The notes: a model not told the origin generated them from the letters alone. A stretch of 64,000 bases of DNA from Streptomyces sp. TS71-3 (GCF_018327685.1 NZ_BNEL01000001.1:1922001-1986000), one strand, 5' to 3'. Shown: positions 47,020 through 56,842, counted from the stretch's first letter. Program-made: numbers and translations.

Positions 47020-47922
47020 TTAGCGGCTCGCCGGCGGCAGCGAACCGCCGACGGGCGGCAGGTCGTCGTACAGGCGCAGGGCCCCGGGGTCGTCCCCGTC
47101 GTCCACGTACGGCAGGAACTCGGTCTGGGGCAGCACCCAGCCCTCCTCGCCGAAGATCCGGGTGCCCTTCTCGCGCAGCCCCTGGTCGGCGCCCGCGTTG
47201 CGCACCCAGCTCTCCGGGTCGGGGCCGAGCAGGTCCCGCAGCCGCCCGGAGGCGTCGAGCAGCGCGGCCAGCAGCGCCGACTGGTCGCCCCCGCCAGGCC
47301 GCGGCCGGCCGGTGGCGGGGTCGGCGAGCACGCCGTGCGCGCTGAAGTAGATGTACGCCCCGCCGAGCCGCTCGCCGGACGGCATGCTCATCGGGAAGGC
47401 GTCGCCGGGCAGTATCGCGCGCCGGTAGTCGGGGAACTCCGTGTCGTCGACCGCCTTGAGCTGCGCCGGATCCAGCCACGTCACCACGAGCGTGGTGCTC
47501 ACACCCGGGGCCACGTAAGGGGTGGTCGCCACGTAGCCGGCCGGGCTGATGTGCCCGGAGCAGCCCACCCCGATGCCGGTGACGGTGATCGGCACCATCG
47601 GCACGGTCGCCGGGATGCCGAGCCGGCTCAGCTTGTGCGCCACCTGCCCGGGGGAGGCGTTGGAGCCCACGGCGATCACCGGGTGGCGGCGGCCGGTGAC
47701 CTCCTGTCCCAGGCCGCTCAGGGCCTCGTCCAGCCGCTGCTGCGCCTGCTGCTCCTCCACGTACCACTCGCCGAGCCTGAGCGGCCGCACGTCCAGCTCC
47801 AGCAACTCCTCGCCGGTGAGCAGGGCGGGACCGGGCGCGGGGCGGCCGGGGTAGGTCAGGGGCTGCTTGGCGGGTACGTCGTTCAGGCCGAGTGCCGCAA
47901 GACTTCGATCTCTCGTGGTCAC
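47020..47922 (-). CDS. Conserved protein of unknown function, possibly gamma-glutamylcyclotransferase-like
   Basis: The 300-residue soluble protein is not firmly recognised. PVIAVGSNASPGQVAHKL resembles the YGSN loop of gamma-glutamylcyclotransferase-like folds and a LDPAQLKAVDDTEFPDYRR segment could be the matching DxxE region; this is weak. No signal or membrane segment. GTG 47922 was preferred over 47958 because AAGG precedes it and conserved-looking sequence starts there. It lies between two ABC modules. Confidence 0.7.
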   Translation of the reverse strand: MTTRDRSLAALGLNDVPAKQPLTYPGRPAPGPALLTGEELLELDVRPLRLGEWYVEEQQAQQRLDEALSGLGQEVTGRRHPVIAVGSNASPGQVAHKLSRLGIPATVPMVPITVTGIGVGCSGHISPAGYVATTPYVAPGVSTTLVVTWLDPAQLKAVDDTEFPDYRRAILPGDAFPMSMPSGERLGGAYIYFSAHGVLADPATGRPRPGGGDQSALLAALLDASGRLRDLLGPDPESWVRNAGADQGLREKGTRIFGEEGWVLPQTEFLPYVDDGDDPGALRLYDDLPPVGGSLPPASR

Positions 47923-48113
47923 GGTGATGCCCTTCGGGTGGTGGCGCGGTACGGGCACAGCCTTCCATGCCCGGCTACCCGTGGAGGCCGGAAGGACACC
48001 GATCCGACATGAGCCGGGGCCGGCCCGACACCGGGGAGCAAGGTCGCTATTCTACGGGCGGCCCCCGCCGGGGCCGAAGAGGCGTGCAGGGCCGCGGAGT
48101 TCGGGGGAGCGGG

Positions 48114-49208
48114 ATGCGGGAGAACGGCGGGTCCGAGCAGGGCAGGCGGATACGGCACCCCCGGTACAGGACGTCCGTCCGCTGGTGGATCGCCGGGCGG
48201 TCCATCCATGCGCTGCTGCTGATGGCGCTCGCCGCGCTGACCTGCTTCGCCTTCCTGATCGCCGTGCTGTGGATGCTGACGGCGCCCACCGGCGACTCGC
48301 TCGGCGCCAGGTTCGGGGACGGCGAGCGGATCTTCGACCTGACCCTCGACGTGCTGCGGGCCTGCGTCGGCACCGACAGCCTCGACCCCGAGCCGGACTG
48401 CACCCCCCACCAGCTCCTCGCCACCCTCGCGTCGGTCACGGGCGCGCTGGCCCCCGCGGTCCTGCTCGGCATCATCCTGATCAAGATGTTCTCGCTGCGC
48501 CCCTTCATCTGGCGCAAGCGGGCCAGCATCTCGCACGCCTGGACGGCCGACTTCCCGGGCTACTCCCGCAGCCACGCGAACAGCGACGACGGCATCATCG
48601 CGGTCCGCTTCTACAACCGCTTCGACAACCTCTCCCTCGTCGACCTGCGCGCCCGCGCCCACCTGCGCTACCTGGAGCGCTCCCCGCACGACGGCACCCT
48701 CGTCATCTACAAGAAGTGGCTCCAGATCCTCGACGAGGAGGGGGAGCCCGCCGACGAGCGGTACTGGCTCGCCGTGGAGCGCGGCGCCCCCTTCACCGTC
48801 TGGATACCGGTGGACGCGCCGGTGCCTGAGCTGCCGTTCACCCGGATCCAGGGCAAGGACCTCGCGCAGTCGTACGGGGTGAAGCTGCTGGTACGGGTGA
48901 CGGCACGCACCGTGGGCCTGGGCACGGAGGTCGCCGACGAGCGGTGGTTCGACCTCGCCGGCGGCGACTTCGAGCTGGGCCGCTTCGTGGGCGTGCAGGC
49001 GGACACGGAACGCGACGTGTGGAAGTGGGACGGCTGGCAGGACTTCGACGCCCTGCTCCCGAAGGGCCCGGCCCCGGTGCCCGCTCCGGCGCCCTCGTCC
49101 GACGGCGCCGATGCCACCGTCGCCACCGATTCCGCCGTTGTTACTGATGCCACGGGCGCTCCCGACGCCCCCGGCGACGACGGCGGCACCGGGCGCCCCG
49201 CTCCCTGA
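48114..49208 (+). CDS. Two-helix membrane protein, Kir-channel-like architecture without a selectivity filter
   Basis: The 364-residue product has a basic N-terminus, a membrane helix at about 35-57, a 45-residue segment with two Cys (RACVGTDS and EPDCTP), a second helix near 105-125, then a soluble domain starting LRPFIWRKRASIS and IAVRFYNRFDNLSLVDLRARAHLRYL. The order and the soluble-domain strands recall KirBac potassium channels, but no TxGYG filter is present. The tail is Ala/Pro/Asp-rich. ATG 48114 follows GGGGGAG. Function unknown. Confidence 0.72.
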   Translation: MRENGGSEQGRRIRHPRYRTSVRWWIAGRSIHALLLMALAALTCFAFLIAVLWMLTAPTGDSLGARFGDGERIFDLTLDVLRACVGTDSLDPEPDCTPHQLLATLASVTGALAPAVLLGIILIKMFSLRPFIWRKRASISHAWTADFPGYSRSHANSDDGIIAVRFYNRFDNLSLVDLRARAHLRYLERSPHDGTLVIYKKWLQILDEEGEPADERYWLAVERGAPFTVWIPVDAPVPELPFTRIQGKDLAQSYGVKLLVRVTARTVGLGTEVADERWFDLAGGDFELGRFVGVQADTERDVWKWDGWQDFDALLPKGPAPVPAPAPSSDGADATVATDSAVVTDATGAPDAPGDDGGTGRPAP

Positions 49209-49241
49209 CCGGTTCCGTCCCCGCCCACGCCGGTGTCCGGT

Positions 49242-50009
49242 TTACGCGTCGCGCCGCCTGAGCAGCAGGAAGCCGCCGGCCAGCGCCGCGAGCACCCACA
49301 GCACCATGATCCCGAGCCCGCCCCAGGGCCCGTACGGGGTGCGGTCCAGCGGTGGTACGACGCGGAGGATCCTGCTGCCCGCCTGGTCCGGCAGGTAGCG
49401 GCCGACCTTCTTGGTGGCGGAGACGTTGCCCAGGATGTTGGAGATCAGGAAGAAGAACGGCATCAGGATGCCCAGCGAGATCAGCGGACCGCGGAGCATC
49501 GCCGCGACCCCCATCGAGAACATCGCGATCAGCGCCATGTAGAGACCGCCCCCGAACACCGCCCGGAGCACCCCGGGGTCCCCGATCCCCGCGCGGTGCG
49601 GGCCCAGTACGGCCTGCCCGAGGAAGAAGGCGGCGAAGCTGGTCACCATGCCCACCCCCAGGGCGAGCGCGGCGGCCACGGCGATCTTGCCGAGGAGGAA
49701 TGTCCCCCGCTGCGGCACCGCGGCCAGCGAGGTGCGGATCATGCCGGTGCTGTACTCGTTCGACACCACCAGCACCCCGAAGACGATCATGGCGAGCTGT
49801 CCCAGGCTGGTCCCGGCGAAGCTGATGAAGGTGGGATCGAAGGTGACCTGCTCCTCGGCGCTCATGCCGGAGAAGTCCCGCCGCGAGAGATAGCTGATCA
49901 GCATGCCCAGGGCGACGGTGACGACCAGGGCCGTGGAGAGCGTCCAGGCCGTCGACGCGACGGTCCTGACCTTGGTCCACTCGGACTTCATGACCTGGGC
50001 CGCCAGCAC
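49242..50009 (-). CDS. ABC-2 type transporter, membrane subunit (module 2)
   Basis: The 255-residue product has six membrane helices with MKSEWTKVRTVASTAWTL and VVSNEYSTGMIRTSLAAVPQR, closely parallel to module 1. GTG 50009 begins 1 nt after the ATPase stop; ATG 49991 is an alternative. Ends in LLRRRDA as module 1 ends in LLDRRDV. Confidence 0.9.
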   Translation of the reverse strand: MLAAQVMKSEWTKVRTVASTAWTLSTALVVTVALGMLISYLSRRDFSGMSAEEQVTFDPTFISFAGTSLGQLAMIVFGVLVVSNEYSTGMIRTSLAAVPQRGTFLLGKIAVAAALALGVGMVTSFAAFFLGQAVLGPHRAGIGDPGVLRAVFGGGLYMALIAMFSMGVAAMLRGPLISLGILMPFFFLISNILGNVSATKKVGRYLPDQAGSRILRVVPPLDRTPYGPWGGLGIMVLWVLAALAGGFLLLRRRDA

Positions 50010-50010
50010 G

Positions 50011-51042
50011 TCAGAACCCTTTCCGCTGCTTCCACCCCGCGCCCCACGCGGGCCTGTCCGGTCCGCCGCCACCGGGCACAGCCGGAGGGCCGTCGCCGTC
50101 CGACCCGGGCACCTCCCCGCCGGATCCGTCCACGGTGCCGGACCGCGCGTGGTACTCCACCGACTGGGCCGTGAGCTGCATGAACGCTTCCTCCAGCGAC
50201 GCCTGCTGGGGGCTCAGCTCGTGGAGCACGATCTGGTGCCGGGCGGCCAGCTCGCCGAGCCGCGCCGCCTCGCCGTCCGCGACCTCCAGCGCACCGTCCG
50301 GTGCCCGGGTGACGGCGACCCCGGCGGCGGCCAGCACATCGAGGAGGCGTTCGCCTTCGGGGGAGCGCAGCCGGACGTACGAGCGGGCGTGCCGGCGGAT
50401 GAACTCGTCCATCGGCAGGTCGGCGAGGAGCCTGCCCTGCCCGATCACCACCAGGTGACCGGCGGTCAGCGCCATCTCGCTCATCAGGTGCGAGGAGACG
50501 AAGACGGTGCGGCCCTCCTCGGCGAGGGACCTCATCAGCGTGCGGACCCAGTGGATGCCCTCCGGGTCCAGGCCGTTCACGGGCTCGTCGAACATCAGGA
50601 TCCGCGGGTCGCCGAGGAGCGCGACGGCGATGCCGAGGCGCTGGCTCATCCCCAGCGAGAACCCCTTCACCTTCTTCCCGGCGACCGCGGTCAGCCCCAC
50701 GGTGCGGAGCACCTCGTGCACCCGGCTGGTGGGGATGCCGTTGCTCTGGGCGAGGCACAGAAGATGGTGGAAGGCGGTCCGCCCGCCGTGCGCGCCCCTG
50801 GCCTCCAGGAGCGCGCCCATGTCCTTCAGCGGTTCCCTGATCCGGCCGTACGGCCTGCCGTCCACGGTCACCCGCCCGGACGTGGGCCGGTCCAGGCCGA
50901 GGATCAGGCGCATCGTGGTGGACTTCCCAGCGCCGTTCGGTCCGAGGAACCCGGTGACGACACCCGGCCGCACGGCACACGTCAGATGGTCCACGGCCAC
51001 CTTCCGCCCGTACCGCTTGGTGAGCCCCGCCATCTCGATCAT
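50011..51042 (-). CDS. ABC transporter ATP-binding subunit (module 2)
   Basis: The 343-residue product has Walker A GPNGAGKST, GFSLGMSQRLGIAVALLGDPR, Walker B LMFDEPVNGLDPEG, SSHLMSEMALTAGHL and ELSPQQASLEEAFMQL. The similarity to module 1 over the whole length points to duplication. The C-terminal 45 residues are Gly/Pro/Asp-rich. Confidence 0.92.
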   Translation of the reverse strand: MIEMAGLTKRYGRKVAVDHLTCAVRPGVVTGFLGPNGAGKSTTMRLILGLDRPTSGRVTVDGRPYGRIREPLKDMGALLEARGAHGGRTAFHHLLCLAQSNGIPTSRVHEVLRTVGLTAVAGKKVKGFSLGMSQRLGIAVALLGDPRILMFDEPVNGLDPEGIHWVRTLMRSLAEEGRTVFVSSHLMSEMALTAGHLVVIGQGRLLADLPMDEFIRRHARSYVRLRSPEGERLLDVLAAAGVAVTRAPDGALEVADGEAARLGELAARHQIVLHELSPQQASLEEAFMQLTAQSVEYHARSGTVDGSGGEVPGSDGDGPPAVPGGGGPDRPAWGAGWKQRKGF

Positions 51043-51190
51043 GCCCCCACGCTACGGGCGCCCACGGCGCCCTGCCCGCCGACGCCCCGCCCGGTTGCCG
51101 TCGGTGGGCTGCCTTTCCCCGTCCCGGGCGGGTGGGATCAGTGGTTGCCCGACACCGCCCGGGAGCCGCACGCCGTGGGCTGTGCCCACC

Positions 51191-51475
51191 CTCCCCCAGT
51201 GCCTTAAGGGCCTGGGAGGTGCCCCCAGCCAGCGGAACGCCTGCCCACAGCAGCGGAGTGGCGAATTGGTTGCCCACAGCGGTGGGGGCCCACAGCAATG
51301 GGCAGGGGTGGTTGGAAGGCGCACCCCTGCCGGGCCGCAGACGTGTACGAGACGGGAGGGGACGTGGGGGGATGTGCGCGCGCAGCGGCCGGCGCCAAGC
51401 CCAGGGGACCCTTCATCCGACCGAAGGGCGCCGGACCGTGGGGGCACCTCCCAGGCCCTTAAGGCACTGGGGGAG
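51191..51475. repeat. 37-bp perfect inverted repeats flanking a 211-bp non-coding core
   Basis: 51191-51227 and 51439-51475 are exact reverse complements. Each arm also folds on itself and belongs to the dispersed hairpin family. The inside has CCCACAGC repeats and no gene. Size and structure resemble a MITE, but I see no target-site duplication. The rest of 51043-51715 is C/A-rich with no supported gene. Confidence 0.65.
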
Positions 51476-51715
51476 TACATCCCCCCGCGGCCCCGCACCT
51501 ACAACGAAACAGAAGGCGCCCCAAGCCCAAGGACCCCCGCAGACGCCATCGACCGAGAGACCCACCCGGCCTCCCGCGCGCCCTCGCGCAAAGCGCCCCA
51601 CACCGCCGAAACGGTGCAGGGCGCCTGGGAGAAGCCCCGAGAACCGGAGAACCGGAGACCCCGAGACCGGGAGACCCCGAGAACCGCAGACCCCGAGAAC
51701 CCGGAAAACCGCGCG

Positions 51716-52651
51716 TCAGCGCGTCTGCTGGGCCGGAACCCCGCGGGTGACCGGCTCGTCCTCCGCGGCCCCACCGGACGCGGCCACAGCCGCCCCGGTA
51801 AGCGTCGCCAGCATCTCGCGGACATTGGTGAGCTGCGCGTTGATGGAGTCGCGCCGGTTCGTCAGCGCCGCCAGCTCCCGCTCGGACTCGCTGCGAACCC
51901 GATCGGCCTTGGCGTTCGCGTCGGCGACGATGTCCTCGGCCTGCCGCTGCGCCGTCTCCACGGTCTGGCGCGCACGCCGCTCCGCGTCGGTCCGCAGCTT
52001 CTCCGCCTCCAGACGGAGCTGCTCGGCCCGGTGCTCGATCTCCGCGAGCCGCTTCTCGGCCTTCGCCTGCCGGGACGCGAGGTCGCGCTCGGACTGGTCG
52101 CGCCGCTTGGCGAGGTTCGTCTCGAAGTCGGCGGCGGCCTGGGCGGCCTTCGCACGCGTCTCCTCGAAGAGGGCGTCCGCCTCCTCGCGCTTGGACTGCG
52201 CGTCCTTCTGCGCCTCGGAGCGCAGCGTGCCGGCCTCGCCCTTGGCCTTCTCGACGATCCGGGCGCCCTCGTCCTCCGCCTTGGCCTTGCGCTCCGCGGC
52301 GAAGGCCTCGGCGTCGTTGCGCACCTGCTGGGCCGCCGACTCGGCGAGCTCGCGGTGCTGTTCGGAGGCGCGACGCGCCTCTTCGCGCAGATCCTTCGCC
52401 TCTTCCTCGGCAAGGCGGAGGATCTTCTCAACGCGGGCACCGAGACCGGCATACGACGGCTCGGAGTCGTTGATCGCGGCTTGAGCGTTCTGCGTTTCGA
52501 GGTGGAGCTCTTCGATGCGCTTTTCCAGAGCGGTGATGCGTGCCAGGGCGCCGTCACGATCGGAGACGAGCTTGGAAATGCGTTCGTCCACCTGAGCGCG
52601 GTCGTACCCACGCCGCACAAGCTCGAAGCCATAGGGGGAAGTGTCGCTCAT
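51716..52651 (-). CDS. filP: FilP, intermediate-filament-like coiled-coil protein
   Basis: FilP forms filaments that give stiffness near growing hyphal tips and interacts with DivIVA. The 311-residue product starts MSDTSPYGFELVRRGYDRAQ (DivIVA-like N-terminal segment), continues with a long heptad coiled coil rich in Ala, Glu, Arg and Lys, and ends after LTNRRDSINAQLTNVREML with a short polar tail. Gene order scy-filP on the minus strand is as in S. coelicolor. ATG 52651. Confidence 0.93.
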   Translation of the reverse strand: MSDTSPYGFELVRRGYDRAQVDERISKLVSDRDGALARITALEKRIEELHLETQNAQAAINDSEPSYAGLGARVEKILRLAEEEAKDLREEARRASEQHRELAESAAQQVRNDAEAFAAERKAKAEDEGARIVEKAKGEAGTLRSEAQKDAQSKREEADALFEETRAKAAQAAADFETNLAKRRDQSERDLASRQAKAEKRLAEIEHRAEQLRLEAEKLRTDAERRARQTVETAQRQAEDIVADANAKADRVRSESERELAALTNRRDSINAQLTNVREMLATLTGAAVAASGGAAEDEPVTRGVPAQQTR

Positions 52652-52691
52652 GGGGTTCCTGTCGAATGAGACCGGTGAGGTGATAGAGGGA

Positions 52692-52697
52692 ATCCTA
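52692..52697 (-). promoter_or_regulatory. Candidate -10 box of filP
   Basis: On the minus strand TAGGAT (TANNNT) lies 41 nt before the filP ATG in the 181-bp scy-filP gap. No good -35 was found. It would allow filP to be transcribed separately from scy. Confidence 0.35.
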
Positions 52698-52832
52698 GGG
52701 CTCCAAGAGGCGTGGCATCGAGCAGATGCCCGTTTGAAGCGGAGATTGACACCTCTTTTGAGTGGCGAAGCGCCGCACCTCTTGTCAGAGGGCGCTCAAG
52801 GACCCCCATAACCACAGAAGTTGGGCTCCCGG

Positions 52833-55800
52833 CTAGCTCTCCGGGGACTTGCCACTCGAAGGTGTCGCGGCCGCGGCGGCGCCCGCTTTGACCCCGCCGC
52901 CGGAGCCCGAACCGCCCCCGCTGCCACCGGAGGCGGACTTGCCGCCGCCGGAACCCGGCGTCTCGAAGGACTCCAGCGCCTCCAGCACGTCCTGCACCCG
53001 GGAGATCTCGGCGTTGATGTCCTCGCGGCGGCGGGCCAGCACTTCCAGCTCGTGCTTGCCCTCCGTCACGATCCGCTGGGCCTCCGCCTCGGCCTCGGCC
53101 CTCATCCGCTCCGCGTCGCGGGTGGCGTCGGCGGTCTTCTGCTCCGCCTCCTTGATCAGGCCCTCGGCCTTCTTCACCGCGGAGATCCGGATGCTGCTGG
53201 CCTCGGACTTGGCCTCCGATAGCGTCTCGGCCGCCTTGGTCTCCGCCTCGGCGCGCTGCTCCTCGGCGGCGCGCACCAGCGCGTCGCTGCGCTCGCCGGC
53301 GGACTTCAGCGCCTCCGCGGCCTCCCGGCGGGCCCGGTCGTGCAGCTTCTCGATCTCGCTGGTGACCCGCTCGCGGAGTTCCTCCGCGCGCTCCCGGATG
53401 GAGGTGGAGTCCCGGCGGGCGCCGACGAGCAGTTCGTCGGCGTCCGAGCGGGCCTTCTCCACAATGGAGTTGCCCTCGACGGTCGCTTCGGAGATCCGCC
53501 GCTCGGCCTCGCTGCGGGCGGCACCCACCATGGCGTCGGCCTGGGTCTCGGCCTCCGTCGTGGTCTTCTGGGCCGCCTGGCGGGCCTGGGAGGTGAGCTT
53601 GTCGGCCTCCGAGGCGGCCTCGGTGATGAGGCTGTCGGCCTGTTCGGCGGCCTCGGAGCGGCGCTTGTTGGCGTCCTTGCGCGCCTCGTCGAGCAGCCGG
53701 TCGGCCTCCTCGCGGGACGCGGCCGACACGCGCTCGGCCTCCGCGACGGCGTCCCTCCTGATCCGCTCCGACTCGGCGCGGGTCCGCTCGGCGTGCTGCT
53801 GGGCGGAGCCGACCGTCTCGGCGGCCTCGGCACGCAGCCGCTCCGACTCGGTGGTGGCCTCCGCGAGGAGGTTGTCCGCCTGCTCGGCGGCTTCGGAGCG
53901 GCGCTTGTTGGCCGCCTCGCGGGCCTCGGTGCGCAGCCGGTCGGACTCGGTGATGGCCTCGGTGACGGTTCGCTCGGCCAGCGACTTGGCGGCCTCGGCC
54001 TCCTCCTGCGCCTCCCGCCGGACGCGGGTGGCGTCCTCGCCGGCACGCTCGCGCTCGGCGTAGGCGTCGGCGCGGACCCGCTCGGCCTCCTCCTGCGCCT
54101 CGGTGCGGGTGCGCTCCGCGGCGTGCTCGGCGGCGGACCTGAGTCCGGTGATCTCCTCCTGGGCCTGTTCGTGCAGGCCGTTCACCGAGTCGCGGACCGA
54201 CTGCGCGGTCTGCTCGGCGGCGGAGACCATGTCGGTGGCCCGCCGGTCGGCCTCCTCGACCAGCCGGACGGCCTCGGCCTGGGCCTCCTCGACCCGCTTG
54301 CGCGCGGAGGCCAGCAGCTCCTCGCTCTGCTCCCGGGCCCGCTCGCGCTCCTGGTCGGCCTCGGCGCGGGCCGAGCCGAGCAGTTCCTCCGCCTCGCGGC
54401 GGCGCCGGGCGGCCTCCTCCTGGGCGGCGGCGAGCGCCTCGGCGGCCTCCGCGCCGACGCGTTCGGCGGCGGCCGCGGCCTCGCTGCGGATGCGGTCGGC
54501 CGCGTCCTGGGCCTCGGACTTCAGCTGCTCGGCCTCGGAGGCCGCGTCGGAGCGGAGCCGCACGGCGATGTTCTCGCCCTCCGCGCGGGACGCCGAGGCG
54601 TCCGCGGCGGCCTCGGTGCGCAGCCGCTCGGCCTCCTCCTCGGCCTTCGCGTGCAGCGCCCTGACGCGCTCGGAGGTCTCGGTGCGCAGCCGGTCGGTCT
54701 CCTCGCGGGCCTCGGTGCGCAGCCGGTCGGCCTCGTCGCGCGCGTCCTTCAGTGCCTGCTCGGCGGCGACGAGGCGCTCCTCGGCCTCCGCGCGGCGGCG
54801 GGCCAGCTCGCGGTCGGCCTCCTCCTTGCGGGCGGCGAGTGCCTGGTCGGTCTCCTCCTGCTTCTCCCGCGCGGCGCGGTCGGCCTCCGTCTTGACCTGC
54901 TCGGCGTGCTCGGCGGCCTCGGTGCGCAGCCGCTCGGTCTCGGCGTGCGTGCGCTCCATGGCCTCGTCGGCCTGCCGGCGCAGGGTGGTGGCGCGCTCGA
55001 TGGCGTCCGTGCGCACCTTCTCCGACTCGCTCTGGGCGGTCGTGCGCATCTCCTGCGCGTCGGCCTTGGCCTTGGTCAGCAGCTCCTCGGCGCTCGTGGC
55101 CGCCTCTTCGATCTGCTGGACGGCCTCGCGGCGCGCCTCGCCGCGGATCCGCTCGCCCTCGGCGACCGCGTCGGCGCGCAGCTGCTCGGCCTCGCCGCGC
55201 AGCCGCCGCGCCTCCTCCTGGAGCTCGACCGTCTTGGCGCGGTACTCCTTGGTGTCGTCCTTCGCGGCGCCCTTGAGCTGCTCGGCGATGTCGTGCGCCT
55301 CGGAGCGGAGCCGGTCGGACTCCTCCTCGGCCTCGCGGCGGATCCGCTCGGCCTCCTCGGAGGCGGCCTTGGTGGTCGCCTTGGCGTCCGCGGAGGCCTT
55401 GGTGACCACCTCCTCCGCGGTGTGCGCGGCCTTCGCGAGCTGGGACGCGGTCTCCTCGGCGGTGACCGTGCGGGCCTTGTCGGAGGCCTCCGCGATCAGC
55501 CTCTCGCCCTCGGCCCTGGCGTCCGCGATGCGCTGCTCGGCCTCGGCCTTGCTGCTCTCGACCTCCTTGGTGGCCTCGGCGACGAGCCGGGCGACCTGCT
55601 CCTTGGCGGTACGGGTGCGCTGCTCGTTGGTGGCCTCGGCGCCCGCGAGCCGGGTCGTGGCCTCCTCCTTGGCCTGGGCGAGCACCTTGTCCGCCTCGGC
55701 CTGCGCCTCGCGCAGCGCCTGCTCGGCCTCGGCCATCCGCTGCTCCGCGGCGCGGCTCAGCTCGGTCGCCCGCAGCCGCGCCTGCTCCGACTCGGTGGCC

Positions 55801-56534
55801 GTGGAGGTGCGCAGCGCCTCGGCGTGGTCGGTGGCCTCCTGGGCCTGGCTGGAGGCGGTGTTCAGCATCCGCTCGGCGTCGGCGCGGGCGCGCCGCAGCA
55901 GCGCCTCCGCCTCGGCCCGGGCGGCCTCCGCCTCCTCGGTGAGCCGGTGGCGGGCCTGGGCGGTCAGCCGCTCGGCCTCGGCCCGGGCCGCGGCGAGGGC
56001 CTGGTCGGCCTCGGACCTGGAGTCGTCGAGCAGCCGGCGGGCCTGCTGCTCGGAGCGGGCGCGCAACTGCTCGGCCCAGGCGACGTTCTCGTTGACATGG
56101 GACTCGACGGTCGCGCGGCGCTCGGCGAGTTCGTGGTCGAGCTGCTGGCGCCGGTTGACGGCCTCCGCGTGCAGCTCGGCCTGCATCCTGGCCTGCTGCT
56201 CGGCGTGCTCCTGGAGGATGCGCTGGGTCTGGGCGCGGGCCTCGCGCAGCTCGCGCTCGGCGTCGGAGCGCAGCTGGTCGGCCTGGGTCTGGGCGTTGCG
56301 CAGCAGCTGCTCGGCCTGGTAGCCGATGTCGGCGCCCTCATAGGCAGGGCGGAGCGCCAGAGCACGGCGCGCCTCGTGCAACTTGGCGCGCAATACCTCG
56401 ACCTGGTAGCCGAGGTCCTCGGCGTGCTGGACGGCCTTCTCCCGTTCGGTCTTCAGCCGCTCCATCTCGGCCTCGAACCGAGCGAGGTGGTCGACCTCAG
56501 CCCGCTCTCGTTCCTGGCGCTCGTAGCCCCGCAC
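52833..56534 (-). CDS. scy: Scy, polarisome scaffold coiled-coil protein
   Basis: Scy organises the tip polarity complex with DivIVA and FilP and influences branching. The product has about 1233 residues, somewhat shorter than the 1326 I recall for S. coelicolor. It has a short N-terminal globular part (RGYERQE, FEAEMERLKTEREKAVQHAEDLGYQ) followed by over 1000 residues of nearly uninterrupted coiled coil with Ala/Glu/Arg-rich hendecad-like repeats (AEAERLR, EEADRLRTEA). It ends in a Gly/Ser tail. GTG 56534 was chosen because the conserved N-terminus starts there; TTG 56564 is an alternative. The length difference suggests repeat-number variation. Confidence 0.9.
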   Translation of the reverse strand: MRGYERQERERAEVDHLARFEAEMERLKTEREKAVQHAEDLGYQVEVLRAKLHEARRALALRPAYEGADIGYQAEQLLRNAQTQADQLRSDAERELREARAQTQRILQEHAEQQARMQAELHAEAVNRRQQLDHELAERRATVESHVNENVAWAEQLRARSEQQARRLLDDSRSEADQALAAARAEAERLTAQARHRLTEEAEAARAEAEALLRRARADAERMLNTASSQAQEATDHAEALRTSTATESEQARLRATELSRAAEQRMAEAEQALREAQAEADKVLAQAKEEATTRLAGAEATNEQRTRTAKEQVARLVAEATKEVESSKAEAEQRIADARAEGERLIAEASDKARTVTAEETASQLAKAAHTAEEVVTKASADAKATTKAASEEAERIRREAEEESDRLRSEAHDIAEQLKGAAKDDTKEYRAKTVELQEEARRLRGEAEQLRADAVAEGERIRGEARREAVQQIEEAATSAEELLTKAKADAQEMRTTAQSESEKVRTDAIERATTLRRQADEAMERTHAETERLRTEAAEHAEQVKTEADRAAREKQEETDQALAARKEEADRELARRRAEAEERLVAAEQALKDARDEADRLRTEAREETDRLRTETSERVRALHAKAEEEAERLRTEAAADASASRAEGENIAVRLRSDAASEAEQLKSEAQDAADRIRSEAAAAAERVGAEAAEALAAAQEEAARRRREAEELLGSARAEADQERERAREQSEELLASARKRVEEAQAEAVRLVEEADRRATDMVSAAEQTAQSVRDSVNGLHEQAQEEITGLRSAAEHAAERTRTEAQEEAERVRADAYAERERAGEDATRVRREAQEEAEAAKSLAERTVTEAITESDRLRTEAREAANKRRSEAAEQADNLLAEATTESERLRAEAAETVGSAQQHAERTRAESERIRRDAVAEAERVSAASREEADRLLDEARKDANKRRSEAAEQADSLITEAASEADKLTSQARQAAQKTTTEAETQADAMVGAARSEAERRISEATVEGNSIVEKARSDADELLVGARRDSTSIRERAEELRERVTSEIEKLHDRARREAAEALKSAGERSDALVRAAEEQRAEAETKAAETLSEAKSEASSIRISAVKKAEGLIKEAEQKTADATRDAERMRAEAEAEAQRIVTEGKHELEVLARRREDINAEISRVQDVLEALESFETPGSGGGKSASGGSGGGSGSGGGVKAGAAAAATPSSGKSPES

Positions 56535-56842
56535 TCCGCGGTCCCATCCGTCCCATGGTGGCAACTTCTCCGAACAGCCCCGCCCGTCCGACTGAACGGG
56601 GCTCCCGGGGAAATGGTGTCAGATCAACGGCGGAACATGGGCTGCTGCCCCGACGCTCGCCCCCCGAAACCCGGACCCCGGACGTGGCCGCCACTGATGG
56701 AACTCCAAGCCCGGGCGACCGCTGCCAACCCTACCGTTCCCTCTTTTCCGGTTGGCCCGGCCGATGGGCTTTTTCCCGCCGGGTGCCCGGGTTTTCCTGC
56801 GGAACGTGCGGCTGCGGGGGCTGCGAATCCGGTCCGCGGAGG

